Assembly: GCA_040758525.1 (NCBI GenBank) | Contig: JBFLVQ010000362.1 | Coordinates: forward strand, 1-9,543 | Direction: 5' to 3' | DNA: 9,543 nucleotides | DNA from: JBFLVQ01 sp040758525 | Lineage (GTDB): Bacteria > Acidobacteriota > Blastocatellia > Chloracidobacteriales > JADJPF01 | Shown: one piece after another, positions 9,301-9,543 of the stretch | Position numbering within the stretch: position 1 is the first letter of the stretch | Layout: each line of letters starts with the position of its first letter | Notes under the pieces: generated by a model | The model's input: only the letters and a program-made list of their open reading frames with translations | The model's database searches: none | Told to the model about the DNA's origin: nothing | Translations under genes and position numbers: made by a program

Positions 9301-9543
9301 AACCTTTGTAGAATTGGCATCCTTACCACTCACACCTAATGGCAAGCTAGATCGTAATAAATTGCCTACGCCTAGTCAGATGAGATCGACAGCGGGATTA
9401 TTAGTCTATCCTCGCGATGCCTGGGAGTTACAACTTGTTCATATATGGGAAGAAATATTGAATATTCGTCCGATTGGAATTAGAGACAATTTCTTCTCAT
9501 TAGGCGGACATTCTCTACTAGCTGTACGTTTAATAGCCAAAAT
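3329..9543 (+). CDS. Nonribosomal peptide synthetase, C*-A-PCP-C-A-PCP, 3' partial
   Basis: This is a dimodular or longer NRPS, open for 2071 codons to the window edge with no stop or frameshift in my codon-by-codon reading. The ATG is set by a GAGGA nine bases upstream and by the homologous N-terminus, which starts at once with a C-domain C1 motif (LSPQQKRIWLL). Domains by residue: atypical C-like domain 8-439 with ASLCGDS (140-146) in place of HHxxxDG; A2 about 462-949, glutamate code; PCP2 968-1041, Ser1000; C 1060-1495 with HHIVSDG at 1192; A3 about 1520-2011, serine code; PCP3 from 2027, Ser2062. It follows the upstream NRPS by 12 nt in the same frame, almost certainly in one operon. The expected action is to take the chain from the upstream protein, add Glu, then Ser. 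The 3' end, perhaps with a thioesterase, lies outside the window. Confidence 0.97.
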   Translation, partial: MPNEIVEGYWLSPQQKRIWLLQSNNTAYRAQCAIDIVGELDQAVLVEALRRVILRHEILRTSFGCLPGMDVPIQVIDEKVTLSYQQIDLTEYPEIAQQHEIEKQICEQGELEFDFQHAPLVRFCLLIIAERHNILLVNMASLCGDSWTLKNLVNEICCCYQACLQDEELTDEPVQYVQFSEWQNQLLNGQDEMDGKEYWRKQSSLLIPDLILPLEEKHLDASLFRPDCLTFSVDPELSTKIAKIVCTENVSVMAFLLTCWQILLWRLTKQSQITTAILCHGREYQEMQQALGLYVRWPLLGYHFEDNLLFVEVLHEIDKSLRDTLEWQEYFCWEDCLALNSDNIDKPYSLIAFEYEEWLRKLYGGGVQFSIRWQYCCTERFKLKLSAVSVDDELRLEFHYDPSYYSVSVIELLSGEYQTLIRNAIAHPGSLVSCLDILAKSEREQLLSWNQTHTHYYKTPLWHQLFTLQATYTPESLAVVFKDEALSYRELNIRANQLAHYLHEFGIGIGALVAICMERGIDMIVALLGTLKAGASYIPFDTGQPKKRLYHMLNDAGVDLVLTQQHLYKHLSESQMHLLCLDSEWDKIARCSDIDANYLVNEQELAYVIYTSGSTGRPKGVMIAHYSVLNLVKVLEQAVYGKRAGGIRISVNAPLAFDASVKQLVQLVNGHSLYIIPEEVRRDGSQLLDYIRQHQLEVFDCTPSQLKLLLESGLLQEEGLRLSKVLVGGEAIDKILWQQLAENKKIAFYNMYGPTESTVDAAVCRIEMGKEVAVIGQAVTNTQLYIVDQQMQLVPLGVIGELHIGGEGLAQGYLNRPDLTAERFIPNIFSCELGARLYRTGDLARYLLDGNVEFLGRIDHQVKLRGFRIELGEIETVLQEHPEVRQAVVMVHQGTTEELRLVAYLVANHNCTSLREYLRERLPEYMIPARFVILECMPLTRNGKIDREALLELEQLSEEEEEIAKAQTPYEEIVAGIWSEVIGIKSIGREDNFFNIGGHSLIATQMISRVREAFGVEITLRNLFDAPTVAGLAEKIVAAQKAEQGLVMTAITRVPRDRGLSLSFAQQRIWFLDQLEPGSYFYNLPKVMRVKGILNILALQKSINEIVRRHEVFRTRFGMEDGQPVQLISELSAIVVPVIDLSDMAESEREKAAHQLVNEEVKCPFDLAQGPLVRALVIKLVQQEHIVLFIMHHIVSDGWSMAILVRELTVLYEVYNNGQSSPLPELPIQYADFAHWQQEWLQGEVLDKQLSYWKEQLGNQPTVLPLPTDYLRPAIETYRGSCKALMLSKELTEALQVLSRGQEVTLFMTLLAGYQALLYRYSNQESISVGTPIANRNRAEIEGLIGFFVNTLVLRTDVKADESFVELLERVRESCLAAYAHQDISFEKLVEELQPARDMSHSPLFQVMMILQNAPVSKIELTNLSLAPVEFDSQTAKFDLTLSMVETEIGLYGALEYNTDLFNASTIERMIGHYENLLQSIVSNPQQSISSLALLSEAERHQLLYQWNDTDVQYRTDRCIHELFEEQVERSPESVAVVFEDQMLSYRELNNRANQLAHYLRTMGIKPDQLVGLCMERSIEMVVAILGILKAGGAYLPLDPIYPAQRIAFMLTDADISVLLIQHRFFEQLPQHSINIICLDTEWSKVACYDNTNPIITLKAEHLAYAIYTSGSTGTPKCALNTHQGIRNRLLWMQDAYQLLETDVVLQKTPYTFDVSVWEFLWPLMVGARLVVARPGGHQDSDYLSQLISQQRITTLHFVPSMLQVFLTTQNLHECNSLKRVICSGETLPIGLQTEFYTHIKVPLVNLYGPTEAAIDVTYWNCNVENGRYSVPIGRPIANTQIYLLDQQLQPVPIGVAGELHIGGVGLARGYLNRPELTAEKFIPNPFSEEVGARLYKTGDLARYRVDGNIDFLGRIDDQVKIRGLRIELGEIETVMAQYPGITENVVVVRSDSNGDKQLVAYLVANSKDALVVSDLHSFLKERLPEYMIPSTFVELASLPLTPNGKLDRNKLPTPSQMRSTAGLLVYPRDAWELQLVHIWEEILNIRPIGIRDNFFSLGGHSLLAVRLIAK
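3350..4645 (+). other. C*: atypical condensation-like domain lacking the catalytic His
   Basis: The fold is recognisable from LSPQQKRIWLL, LRHEILRTSF, EFDFQHAPLVRF and LEFHYDPSYY near the end. The catalytic HHxxxDG is replaced by A-S-L-C-G-D-S (3746-3766): both histidines are gone and only the Asp remains. Later motifs have drifted too: the IGFFVNTL region reads ALGLYVRWPLL, and the HQDLPFEKLVEEL position reads EWQEYFCWEDC. It is not a Cy domain, because the DxxxxD pattern is absent, and not an epimerase, which keeps the histidines. From memory it belongs to a recurrent N-terminal NRPS domain family in cyanobacteria and some Chloroflexota that carries an (A/S)LCxD motif; I know of no proven function. 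It may act as an interface or docking platform rather than a condensation catalyst. It has 18 cysteines in about 439 residues. Confidence 0.8.
4712..6175 (+). other. A2: adenylation domain, predicted glutamate-activating
   Basis: Core motifs: LSYRELNIRANQLAHYL, TSGSTGRPKG (5159-5188), FDASVKQ (5297-5317), NMYGPTESTVD (5576-5608), GELHIGGEGLAQGYLN, YRTGD, GRIDHQVKLRGFRIELGEIE and the A10 lysine (6158-6160). The pocket residues by GrsA numbering are D-A-K-D-L-G-M-V-D-K. This equals the known glutamate code D-A-K-D-L-G-V-V-D-K except for Met at position 322. Lys239, Asp278 and Asp331 are characteristic of acidic or amide side chains, so Gln is the main alternative. An acidic linker (SEEEEEIAKAQ) joins it to the carrier. 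Confidence 0.9.
6230..6451 (+). other. PCP2: peptidyl carrier domain
   Basis: The motif is DNFFNIGGHSLIA, with the phosphopantetheine serine at 6326-6328. The usual LGG is IGG here, a mild change. It is close to PCP1 in sequence and linker, and leads into a canonical C domain. Confidence 0.93.
6433..6566 (+). repeat. PCP-C linker repeat, copy 2
   Basis: Partner of 1831..1964, at the PCP2-C boundary of the downstream gene, in the same frame and orientation. It marks the two PCP-C units as paralogous copies. Confidence 0.75.
6506..7813 (+). other. Canonical condensation domain of the second module (LCL-like)
   Basis: Expected to join the Glu-carrying chain on PCP2 to Ser on PCP3. Motifs: SFAQQRIWFLDQL, RRHEVFRTRF, HHIVSDGWS (6902-6928), YADFAHWQQEW, NRAEIEGLIGFFVNTLV, HQDISFEKLVEEL and SHSPLFQVMM. 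The catalytic histidines are intact. Its closest visible relative is the C domain at 1904..3213. Confidence 0.94.
7769..8090 (+). repeat. Intergenic-module repeat, copy 2 (C-A linker and start of A3)
   Basis: Second copy of the segment at 2..323, in the same orientation and frame. Most of the 19 differences are third-position changes, apart from a cluster near 8010-8025 where GVG becomes GIK. It is best read as a recently duplicated or gene-converted module boundary rather than a mobile element, because it has no inverted ends and lies wholly within coding sequence. Confidence 0.9.
7886..9360 (+). other. A3: adenylation domain, predicted serine-activating
   Basis: Core motifs: TSGSTGTPK (8333-8359), FDVSVWE (8465-8485), NLYGPTEAAID (8744-8776), GELHIGGVGLARGYLN, YKTGD, GRIDDQVKIRGLRIELGEIE and the A10 lysine (9344-9346). 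The pocket reads D-V-W-H-I-S-L-I-D-K, the serine code D-V-W-H-L-S-L-I-D-K with one conservative change. Odd point: the residue after TPK, normally Gly, is Cys (TGT, 8360-8362), followed by Ala-Leu instead of Val-Met. The first ~330 bases upstream of and into this domain are nearly identical to the start of A1. Confidence 0.92.
9407..9543 (+). other. PCP3: peptidyl carrier domain, 3' partial
   Basis: The visible part is ELQLVHIWEEILNI, then IRDNFFSLGGHSLLAVRLIAK, with the phosphopantetheine serine at 9512-9514. It differs from PCP1 and PCP2 (EEIVxGIWSE, GGHSLxATQxISRxR) and is of the style I associate with last carriers placed before a thioesterase. The domain is cut by the window end. Confidence 0.9.

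Overview
The whole window lies inside a nonribosomal peptide synthetase (NRPS) locus, with everything coded on the + strand. Two very large genes fill it, and both are cut by the window edges. The first (2..3316) enters already open, stops at a TGA, and shows the last ~30 residues of a condensation (C) domain, then adenylation (A), peptidyl carrier (PCP) and C domains. The second starts 12 nt later at an ATG (3329), in the same reading frame, and stays open for 2071 codons to the right edge. Its order is atypical C-like domain (C*), A, PCP, C, A, PCP. No RNA gene, mobile element, CRISPR array, terminator or gene-free stretch was seen; the only intergenic DNA is the 12-nt junction.

Layout by module: (i) 2..1849, the end of a C domain, A1 and PCP1; (ii) 1904..3213, a canonical C domain with an intact HHIVSDG motif, followed by a lysine-rich C-terminal tail; (iii) 3329..6451, C*, A2 and PCP2, where C* has ASLCGDS in place of HHxxxDG; (iv) 6506..9543, a canonical C domain, A3 and the start of PCP3. 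Specificity residues read by eye against the GrsA positions give D-A-F-T-V-A-A-V-W-K for A1 (aromatic-like, uncertain), D-A-K-D-L-G-M-V-D-K for A2 (glutamate code, 9/10) and D-V-W-H-I-S-L-I-D-K for A3 (serine code, 9/10). If the line is colinear, the window would encode ...-X-Glu-Ser-... . There are no epimerase or methyltransferase domains, so plain L-residues are expected. PCP3 resembles carriers that often precede a terminal thioesterase.

The most unusual point is the junction. A complete, apparently active C domain ends protein 1, and a second, catalytically degenerate and strikingly cysteine-rich C-like domain begins protein 2, so two condensation-type folds sit between PCP1 and A2. From memory, C* resembles a recurrent but poorly characterised N-terminal domain of NRPSs in cyanobacteria and some Chloroflexota.

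The DNA is moderately AT-rich (about 43% G+C in a sampled line). Codon style changes along the genes, and a ~320-bp C-A linker/early-A segment occurs twice at about 94% identity. Both suggest module duplication, recombination or gene conversion. The organism cannot be fixed from this sequence. A cyanobacterium or another filamentous/multicellular secondary-metabolite producer such as a Ktedonobacteria relative would fit the protein families, but this is a guess.
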